Assembly: GCF_024713975.1 (NCBI RefSeq)
Contig: NC_091116.1
Span: forward strand, 866,001 to 930,000
Direction: 5' to 3'
DNA: 64,000 nt
Source of the DNA: Paralichthys olivaceus
Lineage: Eukaryota > Chordata > Actinopteri > Pleuronectiformes > Paralichthyidae
Shown here in pieces: positions 12,464 to 25,826 of this stretch (the first letter of the stretch is position 1; each line of letters opens with the position of its first letter). The notes beneath the pieces are model-generated. The model did not search any database, was not told the origin of the DNA, and worked only from the letters and a program-made list of their open reading frames with translations. Made by a program: the position numbers and the translations under genes.

Positions 12464-15400
12464 GACATACGAAGGCGGTGATACAGCGTCCGCAGGCGGT
12501 GGTCTTGAAGTCGCTCTGCAGCTCCTTCTTGATGGCGCTGGTGGTGTAAAACCCCTCCGCCAGCAGGAGGATGGCGTAGACGAAGAAGAAGGAGGCGATG
12601 CCGTAGATGATGTACTGAAAGATTTGGATCCTGAACATGTGCACGGGAAAGAGAGAAAAACATTAACACTAAAAAGCAGTAATACACATTTAAGGTGATG
12701 ATTGAGGCTCGCTGGGCACTTACACCAGGGTGAGGGTGGCGTGGTCGGTGGTGACCCTGGAGAAGTGGTTCTCCAGCATGGTAAGGGTGCCGGTCAGTGC
12801 CACATGGCCGCAGCCGCAGAACAGGGCCACGCCTGAGAAGCACAGGATGGTGGCCACGAGGGAGGCATAGGGCACCCCGCCAAGACACTTGATGCAGCAC
12901 TCGAAGCATCCTGCAGGGGGGGACAGAGAGGGGAGGATTACTTCACAACAGAAGAGATGTTCCTGTTGCATTTAGCTGCAAACTGAAGTTGGACCCTACA
13001 GCAAAAAAAGCTTTAAGGAGCATTCAAGAAGAAACAATCCAGGTCAGATGTGAAAGCGAACAAATGGCTAAAGGCCCGACTCAAACAAAATGTTTCCTTT
13101 GACGAGCAGCAGGACGGCTGCAACGTGACTCCTCACAGAGTCGCTTTGCTGATGACACAGGGCGCAACTCTGCAGACTGTGGTCCGCTGCTGTTTGATTA
13201 TCACTCGTGTGAAGAAATCTGCAAGATTCATGATCACACTGTGGGGGCATGCGTGTCACGCTCGTCTCCCCGAGTCTAGAAAAGAAGAACAACAGTCCTC
13301 CCTGTCAGGCACGTCGAGCGGCTTTGAGCTCTGCTGGGAGTGCTGAATATTACATGTGAGCTGTGCAGCGTGCACACATAAAAATCTCCTGTTTGTCTTT
13401 TAAGAAAAACTTCAAAAAGTTTTTCTTCCTTATGACCAGACCGCATAAATAAGTCACGATCTCATCCTGAATAAATCATTTCAAAATAAATGACTGTAGC
13501 TATTTTCTAGGGCACCGGAGGGACGATGTGTAAGTGGCACTTGTTGGGAGTTGTCCCTCTAAAATATTGTTGTTTTCTCTTGGATGTTGGAATAAGCTTC
13601 ATTGATTTGCAGCTTTAACAAGACAAAAGAGATTTTTTAGCGATGAACATGCGGCTTTTCCATCTATTTCTCATCATCCACATCTCCCTAATGAGGACGA
13701 ACGATAAATGATTCCTCGTGCTGGAGCACTCTCTACACAGCGATGATGATGAATTAGTAAATTTGTTTTCCATTAACTGAGGCAGCATGAGAAGCTCCCT
13801 CCATGTGAGTAATGGGCTTCAGATATGCAGGTACAGAAAACCTGCCGTGCATCCTCCTCCCTCCTCATCACAGTGAAGAGGATAGAAGGGAACGAGAAGA
13901 AATAACACATTGTATCCAGCACAAGAGTTGCGTCTTATATAATGCCTGTTAAAAATAGCTCCTCTGGCAAAGCAGGAAGTTACTCTGGGAAAAAAAAAAA
14001 AAAGAACTGTCTTGTGTGTGCCACTTTGCTGTTTCCATGACAACCTGCTCCAATTGGCAACTCCGAGGCATCATCATTATTTCATGTTCAGAAGTTTGTT
14101 GTATCGAGACGATTCTATTTGTAAAAGCCCCGAAAACTCGATTGACGACATTAGATTGCACTGAAATATCGAACGCATGATGTAACACACACTCAGTGCC
14201 AGTGATGGTCGTTCATGACGTGCACCGTGTGTGACAGGTGATCCAGTGAGAACATGAGATTCAGTAACGCGCACACAGGCATGAGAGAAGTCAGCTGTTG
14301 TCAACGTCAAACTCGATCGATGGAGTCTGACGGCTGACGACGGGAGCTGATGACCTTCCATGGAAAGCAATTAAACCACGCACACACACATATAGAGTTG
14401 GGTTGCAGGAGAACATCCTCACCAATCACAGAGAAAGTCATTTTATTTTGAAATTGAAACCCTCTTCTCCTCTACATCCTCCCAGTCGACTGTCCAGGTA
14501 GTGTTACAACCCCTGTGGACAGTTGTTATTGACGTCTCTGAGGCCTTACGTGTCGGCCCATGCTCAGAAACCCCTGCGCTCCACATCTGAGCAAATACAA
14601 AGCCACAAATCTGAGAAGCGACCGCTCCCCCTCCAAAGTGTTTGGCCGCTGATGAGTACTCTCCGGTTGCGTAACGCAGCGGAGCCTCGTTGCATAATAG
14701 ATCCAAATCCTATTAATGTTAATGAAGGAAGCGGGCTGATGGAGAGAGGTGGAGCTGATAAGGCTGGACGGCTCTGGGAAAATCCTGAGCCCAGGAACAG
14801 GCCAGGTCTCGGGAGGAAGAGGGGGGGGGAAGGAATGGACTCACAGGTCGATACGATGATGACAGGGAAGCTGTTTAAAAGCCGCTCGACACTGACACTC
14901 CCTCCTGCTATAAAAGGTCAATCTCAACAGGTAATTTACGAGGTTTGTCTTCCTGTCGTCTTTTATTTAAAGAAGAGAACAAAACCTGCGGCTGTGAATT
15001 TGGCTTTTTCAAAGACAAATCGCTCATGCAGTTTGACTGTGCCTCTTGTAAAGACCCCTTGAGGCCATGAGGCAGGTACTATAACTCCGTCTTCTCCCTG
15101 GCCCCATGCAGCTTCAGGGATGAATTCATAGATTGCTTTTAAAACACAGAGCGGGGCCCTCATCCGGTCGGCCTGTAGCTATGATGGCTGCTTGTCAGAC
15201 TCCGTTTTAAAGCATGCTAATGGGAAACAGACGGGCCGGAGTGGTCAGCCCCTGCCGGCCCTAATGGAAATCAATGGGCTATTCATTAGAGTAGAATTTA
15301 GGTGGCACACCGAGGCCGACCTATTGCTCTGGTTTTATACCTCGCTGCATCTCACTACCTCTGCCTCCGCCTCATCTTCTTCTCTGCTCTTAGTTAGAAA

Positions 15401-17211
15401 TATGGCGACGTGGCCCACGCCGTGCTCACATCAAGCCAGCTGGAGTTAATCGCTGAGACAATACGTTAAGCCCTGTAACAATTCTCCATCGTATATCATC
15501 TCGACAATCTACAGAGCGAGGACGATGCATCAGTTTTTCTGGGGATGTTTTACGCACAGTCTCTTAAAGCGAAAATGCTGCTGCTGCCTGCTGGATGAGA
15601 CTCAATTCAATTTGCGGCTGTGGGCAACAGTTCAGCAAAAGAGTGATAATAGATTACTTTTCAATGTGCAGAGACAAAAGGATGGAGGGAGAGTGGGAGA
15701 AAAAGCAAAGAGAGAACGATGGCACAGGAAAGGAGTGTGAGAAGGAGAGAACGAAAAGCAGGGGTGAACTGAGAGGAAGGCCGAGCGAAGGCAGAAGAAC
15801 AAAGGGAAGAGGAAAATGGCGAGAAGAAGGTAAAGAAAATAGGCAGGGTGGGCGAGCGAGGAAGACAGAAGAGAGAAAAGAACGAGAGCACGCGCGCACG
15901 AGAGAGAAAGTGTAAGCGAAAATCAGCTCTTGGCCCTAGGGCCGGCAAATAGCAGTTGCCATAGCAACATGTTACCCACGACCCAGTTCAGCGGTAGCGT
16001 AGTCCTTCGCCGCCGCTTCACTCTCCTCCCTCACACACACCGACGAAGCAACCTCGAATCAAAACCCAAAGATTTTCTGCTAAATTGTGGCAATGGCCCA
16101 AAATTTTTGCAAAAAAGACACAGAATCAAAAGAGGATGTAAAAGACAAGAAAATCGAAGGAGGGGAATGTAAAGCTCCTCCATCCACATTTACGCTCAGG
16201 CTTTCTAGGATGTGGGTCAAACTGAGATTGTATTATTTTGAAATGAAAGAGAGACAGTTGCAGGAAAAGAGGAGGTTTTCTCCGATGGTTGCTAAGATAC
16301 ACATCCGGCAGATATGAAGCAAAGTTATCACACATTTCGAGCGGAGACACATTCAGGTCCTGAACTGACTTTTCTTTAAGCTTCAAGTTTGGTCTCCACC
16401 CTGAGGGAAATAAATATGGCTGCTAAATGCTCCAGTTTGCGTATATACCAGCTAATTCTACAGCCAACCAAAACAATTTGCTGAATGATTCTAAAATGGC
16501 GCTGCACAGACACGGGACCTGTCACTGGTGGCTGACGTCTTTTGTCCATCACGCTCTGCTTCCTGTCAGTCACCCGACACCCACGACTCGAAGTGAGGGG
16601 CGTTGGCTGCAGAATAATCGCCTCACACGCTTCACTGTCACATTGAACTTGTAGCATTTGTATTTGAAACAATCACAGAACCGCTGAGGTTCATGTCATC
16701 TGTGTTTTCCTTTAGCTGCAGCGTTCACCTGTCACCTCGACATTAAACTGAATTTATGCTGAATTGATTTCCTCTCTGCCCATAAAGCAGATTTAAATGT
16801 AAATTGCGAGCAGAGAGAGAGAGATTATACGTCGACTGTCCTGATAGTTGCTGATTTGCTGCAAACTGTACGACTCAGTGGCACAGCATGATTATCGCCA
16901 ACTGTTAGGACGCACAGTGCATCTGCCAGGAATAACAGCATTAAAGCTTTGTGAATATTTCACCGGCCGGCCTGGTCCCTGCCTGAGGCTGTACTCCAAT
17001 TTAGAAGTGCTGTATTCATTGTGGGGCATTTTCTCCATCACGGTGCATTATGGGTAGATTGCTCAAGAGTTGAGCAGGGCTTCAAAGAGAGAGGGAGAGA
17101 GAGAGAAAGGGAGGAAAGGTGAGGTAAAGTAAAGGAGGAAGAGATGGGAGGATGCATCTCCTCTGGTAGAGATGAAAAAGAGAGTCCCATCTGTTTGATG
17201 GCAGCAGACGT

Positions 17212-17243
<32 letters not shown>

Positions 17244-19073
17244 CAAACGACTCAAAGCCTCATAACTTCAGCTTGGGTGATTTCCATCTTTTCACTCGAG
17301 CTGAAGGATAAAAAACTCCTCGGAGCTTTGATGAAAGCTTTTGATGAAACACTGAAGCTGCATCGTCATGAAGAGAAAAGCAAGACGGTTCATCATTAAA
17401 GGATCATTCTGGTTTGTTAAAACCGTATTTTGTACTTTTGTCTACCATCACTGGGCTGAATAAAAGATGTAAGACAATAATCAAGAAAAAAGTCTAGTCC
17501 CATTATCAAAATGAATGATGACTCAGAATATAGTCACTCGCTGCACAACTCACGATTTCTGAGATTAATTAATTAGCCAAATACCTTCTTAGCTATTTAA
17601 CCAACTGTTTTGTTTTTAAAATGTCAGATAATAAGAGAAAAAGAAGGAGGCGAGTGAATGTAGCATCTTCCACCAGCTTTGCTGCGTGATGCATTCAGGG
17701 GCAGGAGACCCAGAATGGCTTAAATGGAGGATTTAGGTCATGGTGATGGTTTATAATATCAGGAGAGTCTTGCTGATCCTGAGGTGCCAACCAACAGATG
17801 ATATATAGATGGACCAGGCCTCCTCCATGTTAGAGGATGGGACATGGACGAAACAGAAAAATATAGTCGTTAAATAGATGTCTTTGTCATTTTAGGTAGG
17901 TTTATTTTTGGTTTTCAATAATTATTGGATGCTATAACATCCAATCATGATTTCAGAAGATCAGGATGGCAGCACCCTTTCAGAGAGCGCTTTAGAACAT
18001 CCATTTAGTTTAATTTCCTGTTAGAGAGAATCATCTTAACCCTGAAATGCATTCATCCAACACGAGACAAATGTGAGTAATCAGCTTGACTGTGGCGTTG
18101 AACAATATGCTCTGCGATAGGTAAGAGGATGATGCCAGCGGCCGTCACCGTCCCCAATCACAATCATATCCCCCCCCCTATTTTTCCCACGGTGCATAAC
18201 TGACCCTAATCTTCTGTTTGTGAGAAGCCCTTGGCTGGTTGTTCAGCATAATGAATGCCACAAGGTCAGCATCTGGCCCGGCGTAATTGAGTGTGATGGA
18301 CTGTACGGCTGTTAAATCCCGTTATCAGCGCTCCGCTGGGTGATCAATACTTTTATCCAACTGATCTGATGGATGTTGGTTCTCTGTATATTTTGGTGTG
18401 TCTGTGGTCAAACTGGGCCAAACTCTGACAGCTGGGTGAGGGTCACCGAGCGCACCCAGCCATGTTGGATGCACAAAAACGAGAAAATAAACACAAACAA
18501 ATACGCAGATGGGGCACACAAGAGGGCAGAGGCCGAGGAACACACACTGACACCTCTGCACGCCAGGAAACGACAGTCCCCTTACAAAACCACATTTAAG
18601 TTCACTAGAGCCTTATAGAGTTTTATTTACCGCTTTGTTTGACTTACTATTTCTAATCATGACTAATGCACTACATATTTATTTCCTCTTTGCCGAAATG
18701 GGCTTCCATTTGGCCAACTAATTACTTTAAAAGTGGCTTCCGGTTCCAGTGAGAGTGAAAACTGTCTAAGTGGCGTCCTCTTGTCTCAGGTCGTTTCCTG
18801 CAAAGAAGCAGGACCACCTGTCCCGAGATGCTCAGCCGAGCGGAGCGAACGCTATTAGTTTGAGTCTTGTTCAACCAAAATGTAAAATGGCCCCTGTGGC
18901 CCGTTGGCCGTGCCATCCAGCTGTATGGCTCAGCTGTTACGCAACCGACTTGGCTAATGTCACTTTCCCTGAGATGTCAAAGAAGTCAGCGGCCCTCCCC
19001 TTCGCTCCAACCCCCCTCCCCCTGATGTGATTATTAAGATTCACTTTCCAGCAGCCTCAGGGGGTCGATTAAC

Positions 19074-19114
<41 letters not shown>

Positions 19115-22100
19115 TTGGCACAAGGTTCCCAACTGAGCATGAGCTCTCAAAGATGAGATCCTGCAGAGAGTCTCTTACTTTATAGGCTGATTTCATTTAC
19201 AACCGCCAAGGAGGTAATATTTTAATCTATGTGGGTTTGTTAGTAAACAGGAAGACGCAAAAACTACAAGATGCTTTTCCACAAAACTTGGTGGAAGGAC
19301 GTGGTACAGGTCAGGGGGCGGATCCAGAAAGTTTTTCACTTTTCTTTAAGTTGCGAATTAGGGCGTTTTTTGACGTTTTCATGGATCTTAAAAATCAAGG
19401 ACTGTGCAATTTGGTGCATGTATTTAATTCACATCTTTTTATGCAACTGTGGAGAAACTCTGATCCGACAGCAGCACACTCATCACAAGTGTTTTACAGT
19501 GGGCTCAGAACAGACCCCGACCCTAAATGATGGGGTCGGGGTCACAGGTTGTTCGGGCGCGGTGTGGTCGTTTGTCAATGTCAGCCGTCTCCGTGATGAG
19601 CGCTAATCGGCATCAGGCTCTTTATGGGTTGTGGATGAGAGGAGCAGATTGGGCATCAGTGGGCGATGGAGGAAGGCCAGAGGAGGTTGGCATCACTCAG
19701 GAACAAGACACGCTGCGCCAACCTGCCGTTGCTATTCATATACCCGCCGCAGACCGGGGTTCAAACATAGGCGCGGTGTTGGCGATGAGATTAAGATTTC
19801 CGATTGTTTTCCAAGCAGTTGCAGCTGAAATAATTTTTTTCTTTATAAATTCATCTCAATAAAAAGTCTATTAAACCTCTACTCATTCAGTTTTACTTCC
19901 TATCATCATCATTTTGCATCATCATTCTTAGTTATTGTTGCACAAAAGCAGTTTTATTTTCTACTACATAGCAATTAAATTGTGTGTACTGTTTCATTGC
20001 GTAACAGTGACGGAGCCTCATGGGTAATTGTGGTCTTTTGATCTGGAATCTCAGTTTAAGACTAAATGGACTAAATCAATATTTTAAATTGACTAAATAT
20101 ACATTTTCCATCGACCGAATAATCTTCAAACTTCTTTCTCTGAGTTTGAACAATATTGGAAATATTTTGGATAATGTCAGTTCATGTCAGCAGAAGCGTA
20201 AAGGAAGTTTATTTAAATATAAATGTGACCAATTGTGGCGGCTGGGAGGGCTGACTACGAACGCAGTGGCAGACCACACACAAAAAATAAAGCACTGACA
20301 CAGACATTCTCCTCAACCACCCCTGGTCACTGACACGAAAACAACACACACACACACGCACACATCCAGATGGAGGCTGACAGCATGCTTTGGGCAAACA
20401 GCTTCAAATGAGGAACACATGAGCCTCTCCCTGTGTGACGGCTCTCACATGCTCCCGCAACCTCACACACCTCCGGGCCGAAGGGTGTGTGTGAGGGAGT
20501 GTGTGTGTGTGTGTGTTTGGGAAAAAATATAAGCAGGGGAACCTAAAAGAGGAAGAGGGACACATCAAAAAGGATTGTGGGAGTTTATTAAAAATAATTC
20601 AGTAAATTTGCACGATGAGAAGATGTCGGAGTGTGCACGGACAGAATCATGAGCGTAATTGATTTTAATGAGGAGTCTCTCATCTTAGGGAATTTTGTTT
20701 TTATCTCTTGCATGGAAATGAAAGCGAAGAAAACCTCATCAAGTTTCAGTTTCATCACGTGTTTGACCCAGACTCTACATTTGTTTTGGACTAATCATTA
20801 GACTGTAACAATCAGAAAACAACCAGTGAAAGATTAAAGCCAAACTCAACCAGGGGAGAAAAATCCCAGGCTGCACTGCTTCACAAACAGCTCTCAGAAA
20901 ATTCACCCAAAGCAGTTGACACAACAAAATCCTCAGTGACACATCCCACCTGCTTCACACCTTTTTTTGGGTTGATGCCATCAGGACGTGTCAGGTTCAG
21001 AGACCATGTGCATGAAAGAGCTGCTAGAAAAAACGTTTATCCCCGTTATGCAGCTCAATAGAGCTCAACAGCCCAGTTCCAGAAGAAAAAGATTAATTTT
21101 CTGAACAAAGGGTTTGATTTTGATCAGTAATAATATTTTAACCATCTGCGGAAGATTAACCACAAGCTGGGACATTGTGAAAAAATAGGTTTTATGCTCC
21201 TGTAGAAGCCACAACTGTGATTTAAGAAAGAAGCGTTTTTTTTTGCAATGTCAAAAAAAAAGGAGTACTACATTACCCACAATCCTCATATGTAATAGGG
21301 ACGGCTATTGTGGAGCTCACTGTTACAGACGAAATGTTAACCGCAACAGTGAAAATGATGTCGTTTACTATCAAATGGTTCAGCGAAACATTAGGACACG
21401 TTAACAGTCAGCTTTAACACTGATGGTAGAATCTATGAAATGCAGAGGAATTCAGGTCCTCGACTGACAAACAACTTCCAATTTGCTTTAGTGTCAGTTC
21501 AATGACTTTTCAGGCTTAAACCAGTGTGATCCCTTTACACCAACACTGGTTCTGATACTTTATATTTTCAGGTAAGCAATAAATAGAGGTCAAATGAGGA
21601 ATTCAGTTGAAGCTGCAACGACCCTGGAGGTGTCTGTATCACCTTCTCAGCAATGATCCATAAAGATTATAATGTTTTACCCAAGATGAAAAATGTGATG
21701 CTTAATTTGGCAAAGTTTTTATATGCAACAAAAACCAAATGTCAGCAGGAGCAGTGACAACAGCTCCTCTTTGGTCACCGCGCCCGACTGAAGCGAATCA
21801 AACGGGGGTTGACCTTTAGATTCCCACTGCTGGTTTCAGATTAACTCAATGACCCCCACCTGTGTGCATTTCATCCTCTTGTAACATTTACTGGAGGTTT
21901 TGTGGAGGCAACTTTAGGGATGCAACAGGTATGTTCTTTATATTTTCTTTATCAGTTGATTACTTGCTCCACTTTAAAATGTCAGGACATATTTTATACA
22001 GGAGCACATAATCATTTGAGAAGCTAATCATATTTAGGGAACTGATTGACTAAGTGCCATTGATGATTTTCGGCAGTGTGAAGTAAAAGTTTATTTTTTG

Positions 22101-25100
22101 TTCACTGTGATTCATTGTGAGTCTCAGAAGATTGGGCGCTACTGGATAAGTGTAAGTGAGTCAGAAATTAGAAATGAACTCTCAGAAGATGTGATGAGAG
22201 AGACTCCAGCTCTACCTCCTTTCAATCTGCTTCTGAAAAATCCTTTGCTCAGGTCAAACGTCACAGATCTGAACTGGAGGCTGGAGTTGAAACACTTATT
22301 AAGAGGAACTCTCTTTGTGCTTCAGATGCAGCAGCAGCTCTGCCCTGCCATGCAGAAAATTCAACAAAACCTGCACCCCTCCAGACGGTGATGTAATCTC
22401 CTACGGTTCTGAACTGAACATCATCGCAGCTAAGGACGGAGAGATGCGTTATGTAAGAGTTTTCACACACACACACACACAGACACAGAAGAGGAGGAAG
22501 GTGTGTGTGAGCATTTTAAACAAAGGGGACGACAGACAGACATTGAAACGCTCCCTGGTCCACTCCAAAGCTGCATTAGGGAGCCACATGAAAGGTACAA
22601 ATAAAAGCATCTCATGAGAGGCTGGCTTTCTCTAATCAAACTGTCTCGTACTAATGAAATCAGATTTAATTGTGCCTCAGAGAGCGTCGTTGATGTCTAG
22701 TTATCCGCGTCCTGAGCACGGCGTTATACCTCGACAGTGATGCAGATGAAAGATTATAGGAAGCAATCAAGCAAAAAAGATCAATCCATTCCATCTACCC
22801 ACCAACAATAACAGCAGCAGCAGCAGCAGCAGGATTATAAACATGCCCGTGTTCTGTGTTCATTTTCCAGTTTGTAATTACTCTCAGCTCAGTGTCATGC
22901 AGAGACGCTGCAGAAAGACACGATGGCGGCGCAATCAAGAACACGGACTGTTTACCATAATTAAGACGGCTAATGCAGTCACAGCTATTCAGTGAGCTCT
23001 TTGCAGCAAAAACTGCGAACAGAGACAACTAAGACTCCCCAAGTGTAAAACTACTCTTTTAAGGTGGAATAACACATATTTCAGAACATTTTTATATTGG
23101 ATGAATTTAATGTTTAAGACAATGAAAAAACAGTTTTCATTGTTTACATTGAGAATTTTCTCATTGTATGATATTGGTTTCAAAGGATAAGCAGATGATG
23201 GATGGATGCAATTATGATATTGGATTATCAAAGTTATGATCTAATGGGAGCCAAACATTTATCAGTCAACTCAGCCACACTGATTAAAATCTACAGTTTA
23301 CATTGAGGTCAAGTTGCAGTTTCATGAAATATTAATAATTTATACAATGAACAAATCATTTATCCTGAAGTATTTGACTGTAATGTGTTTACATAATTGT
23401 CTGTGAGTTATGTTACACACTGCATTGACATTGACTTGAATTGAATCTCAACAATAACTAATGAATGTTGTAGGAGAATGAAAACTACTCTGCTCTTAAA
23501 TTAATGTACAGACGGTGTAAAAGCACCCATGTCCAGCTCCTAAGTGAATTTCAAACCTTGAAACCAAATTTCAAATCCTGAACATGTTGTGATGCGGCTG
23601 AAGAGGCAGCGCTGGCTGGCACACTCCGGCACAAGCTCCTTACACGACAGCCCTCGCCTCCTTGCCCCCATCACTGTAAATCTCAAGCATCTTGATGGAT
23701 GCTATAAGCTTATGGTTTCAATCCAGATGTCAAAGGCAAACACACACACACACACACCAACACACACACACAGTGATTACACTGACAAAACAGGCCGTGC
23801 TCCAATCCACTCTATTTTGGAACATACGTTGGTGTGGGAGGAAATCGGTTGTGCAACATCACACCTGGAGCACAAGAGAGGTTGAACTGGGTGAGGGGGA
23901 TACATTTGCAGCTTCCACATAAAATGGCGATTAAGGAAATCAGACGTTTAATTGTATATGGCCGCCCTGCTGCTCAACTGTCCTCCAGCTGAAGTTGCAT
24001 GTGGGCTCTCATTGGGCACTGGCCTGTGCGTGTAGCAGCACACCTCAAGAGACGATGATGTAATGCCTTTTCTCTTTTCACCGTTGAGGGACGCCCCCAC
24101 GGTTGTGATGCTGCACCTCAGTGACCCACAACTCCAGCTGCAGGGTCGACAAGTGGCGTTGAGACGCAAAGATGTTGAGAATGTGGCAAAAATCTGACTA
24201 GAAAATAAAACGTGCAGAAGCAGCTTCTAATTCACCAGTTGCAAAGATATGAGCAGAACACAAATCTGGTTCCAAAGTGGCACTGAAGGTGAAAACCTCC
24301 AGATTCTTTTACATTTTAAGATGTCAGACACATCCCCTTCATTTGAACACACTGGCACATGTGAAACTGGAAAATCGCAGCAAAGATGTTGCTGTGAGGT
24401 GTGTGTGTGTGTGTGTGTGTGTGTAAATCCCCCTATGTCCATGCACTCTAACTCGGTGTCATGTGCTCCAACAGCCAAGAGGCCAAAAAGGCCTCAGATC
24501 AGCTGCAACCCTCTTCCTCACTGATGTAGTTATAAATAAAAGAGATAAGATCCCTTGAATTAACACTATGCTTATTTTTTCCCCCCCATTTTTATTTTTT
24601 TACAGCAAACCCGCGCAACATCTCCACGATTTGATGTGTGCATCTATATCGAATTTGGTCATTAAACAACATGGACGTGCCACCAAGGAGCTCCTCCTGA
24701 GGGATGCACTGAAAACAAACCATAGTCCCTTCCACTCTGTATGGACGCAGGGTCCTCCAACGCACAAAGGTACGCCCACACACACACACGCACACACACA
24801 AACACACACACACACAAACACAAACACACACACACACACTGAGGATGAGCAACAGCTTGGCGCAGATTTTGACTACATCCGCAAATGTGAGGCTGATCTG
24901 TGGTGCGCATATGAAACACTATTGCTTATTTCGCGTGCACGTTGCAAAGACACCAGCATCTGTGCGTTAAGGAACGATTTTTTTTTTTTGAGCATTCGAT
25001 CACCTCAGTGAGCATAAAAAGATTATAAAGCTGGTGTATGTGCACACTTCAGGCTGTGAGCGTGTCTGAGTGATGGACACATCCATCCCTCTGCGTCAAG

Positions 25101-25742
25101 TGCGCCCCTCGTCGTCTCTTTTGCAGCCTCCTTCGTTTCTAATGAGCCTCTTCACCGCGGTCTTACACAAAAACACTTGGCTTCGAGCGCCGCAGCCGTC
25201 GATCCATCACACTCCTGACGCCAAAACATCTGCGGCTGAACCGCCGATAGCGATCGAAGCGCGGCTGCGGCTCCTCCACACCTGATGGACAACAATGGCA
25301 CCGCGCACAGAGCGCAGCGCAGCGCACAGCCGCTCTATTTACCCGCCGTGAAATACGCTCCCGATCACGCAGAGATGCGAGGAAGCAAATTGTGCGTAAA
25401 TACGCTTCATAAAACCAGACCGTGCACCCTCCACAACCCGCCCACCCTCTTCGTCTCACACGACAAATCGCGCACGGACTTGCGGGAATAATCTGCGAAT
25501 AAAAAACCCCACGCGTGGTCGGTACACTGACGAGGTGAGAGGCTACAGGGGAGAGAGGCTCCGCTATTGTGTCGCGCAGCAGCGAGAAGCCATTGCAAGT
25601 AGGTTAACCCGCTCAGTCTGGCGCAGACGCAAATGTCTGCACAGGGGAAAAACACACAAAAGCTGCGCGTACCTTTGCTCTCCTGTCCCTCCTCCTGAGT
25701 CTCCTCCGCGTTGGACTCCATGGCCGGCTTTGTCCCATCCAT
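10021..25742 (-). CDS. gpm6b: Neuronal membrane glycoprotein M6-b (PLP/DM20 family tetraspan proteolipid)
   Basis: Coding exons on the minus strand are 25673-25742, 12724-12910, 12471-12630, 11872-12040, 10870-10943, 10715-10780 and 10021-10173. Phases join without conflict and give 292 residues. The N-terminus [10 protein letters not shown] matches the M6B-specific leader. CFECCIKC (25-32) holds the juxtamembrane cysteines that are palmitoylated in this family. Four membrane segments lie in exon 2, exon 3 (around [20 protein letters not shown]), exon 4 and exons 6-7. The large extracellular loop carries the four expected cysteines ([23 protein letters not shown]), and [13 protein letters not shown] separates M6B from M6A. 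M6 proteolipids act at the neuronal and oligodendrocyte surface in neurite growth, membrane organisation and serotonin-transporter trafficking. Intron 1 is about 12.8 kb. Only the exon 1 form with this N-terminus is annotated; other leaders may exist. Confidence 0.95.
11872..12040 (-). other. gpm6b: gpm6b coding exon 4 (third transmembrane segment)
   Basis: The acceptor CTTCGTGCAG precedes TTC ATG TTC CTG, and the donor follows TAT G with GTCAGT. The 169-nt exon encodes the third membrane helix and the start of the large extracellular loop with WSTC and ICVDVRQYG. Listed separately because exon 4 and exon 3 flank the region alternatively spliced in the PLP paralogue. Confidence 0.9.
12428..12462. 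repeat. (GT)17 microsatellite directly beside the gpm6b exon 3 donor
   Basis: A 35-nt uninterrupted TG tract on the plus strand reads as (CA)n in the gpm6b transcript. It starts about 7 nt into the intron after the exon 3 donor GTATGT (GT at 12470-12469). Confidence 0.95.
17811..17902 (-). repeat. MITE-like element fragment
   Basis: It shares CTCCATGTTAG, GGATGGGACATGGAC and the terminal TTTGTCATTTTAGGTAG with the copy at 4600-4755, and is the reverse complement of the interior of the 52 kb and 57 kb copies. Truncated, without the CTCF-like word. Confidence 0.5.
19076..19113. repeat. (TG)n microsatellite
   Basis: About 38 nt of uninterrupted TG dinucleotides in gpm6b intron 1. Confidence 0.95.
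19190..19440 (+). repeat. Teleost interspersed repeat, copy 2
   Basis: GCCAAGGAGGTAATATTTT at the start, then a cAAAACTTGGTGGAAGGACG-type block and GGGGCGGATCCAGAAAG, match the copy at 6970-7260 in order and orientation. The open frames across it are not genes. Confidence 0.6.
24768..24840. repeat. Interrupted (CA)n microsatellite
   Basis: About 70 nt of CA repeats with G and A interruptions. It generates spurious Thr-His and Val-Cys open frames on both strands. Confidence 0.9.
25673..25742 (-). other. gpm6b: gpm6b coding exon 1
   Basis: ATG at 25742, 23 codons plus one base, then a donor (CAAAG then GTACGC). It encodes [20 protein letters not shown] and the following ESK. The surrounding 300 nt are CpG-rich (25150-25700 on the downstream side), consistent with a promoter-proximal first coding exon. 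Confidence 0.88.
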
Positions 25743-25826
25743 GATTTTACAGGAATATAGTCTCCTTGTGCCTCTCGTGCCTACAGTGTGATGATGGTGG
25801 AGCTTCTCCTGGTGACTTGATGCTGT

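Larger units (their letters stand above)
12911..25672 (-). other. gpm6b: gpm6b intron 1
   Basis: The 12.8 kb intron has no coding exon that I can support. It holds several microsatellites, a teleost repeat at 19190-19440 and a MITE-like fragment at 17811-17902. Stretches with low repeat content and homeodomain-like ATTA/TAAT words could be conserved non-coding elements (about 15180-15310, 18230-18330 and 22620-22720). Purine-rich open frames near 15600-15915 are compositional. Other alternative leader exons of gpm6b could lie here. Confidence 0.6.

Noticed and set aside
14523-15062. Plus-strand open frame of 179 codons in gpm6b intron 1
   Set aside because: Composition is ordinary intronic, with no domain or signal, no good initiation context and no paralogue. 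A chance frame.
15595-15948. Purine-rich frame on + and pyrimidine-type Leu/Ser/Phe frames on -
   Set aside because: Both arise from a GA-rich low-complexity stretch.
24568-25011. 147-codon plus frame with Thr-His repeats
   Set aside because: It runs through an interrupted CA microsatellite; no coding signature outside it.
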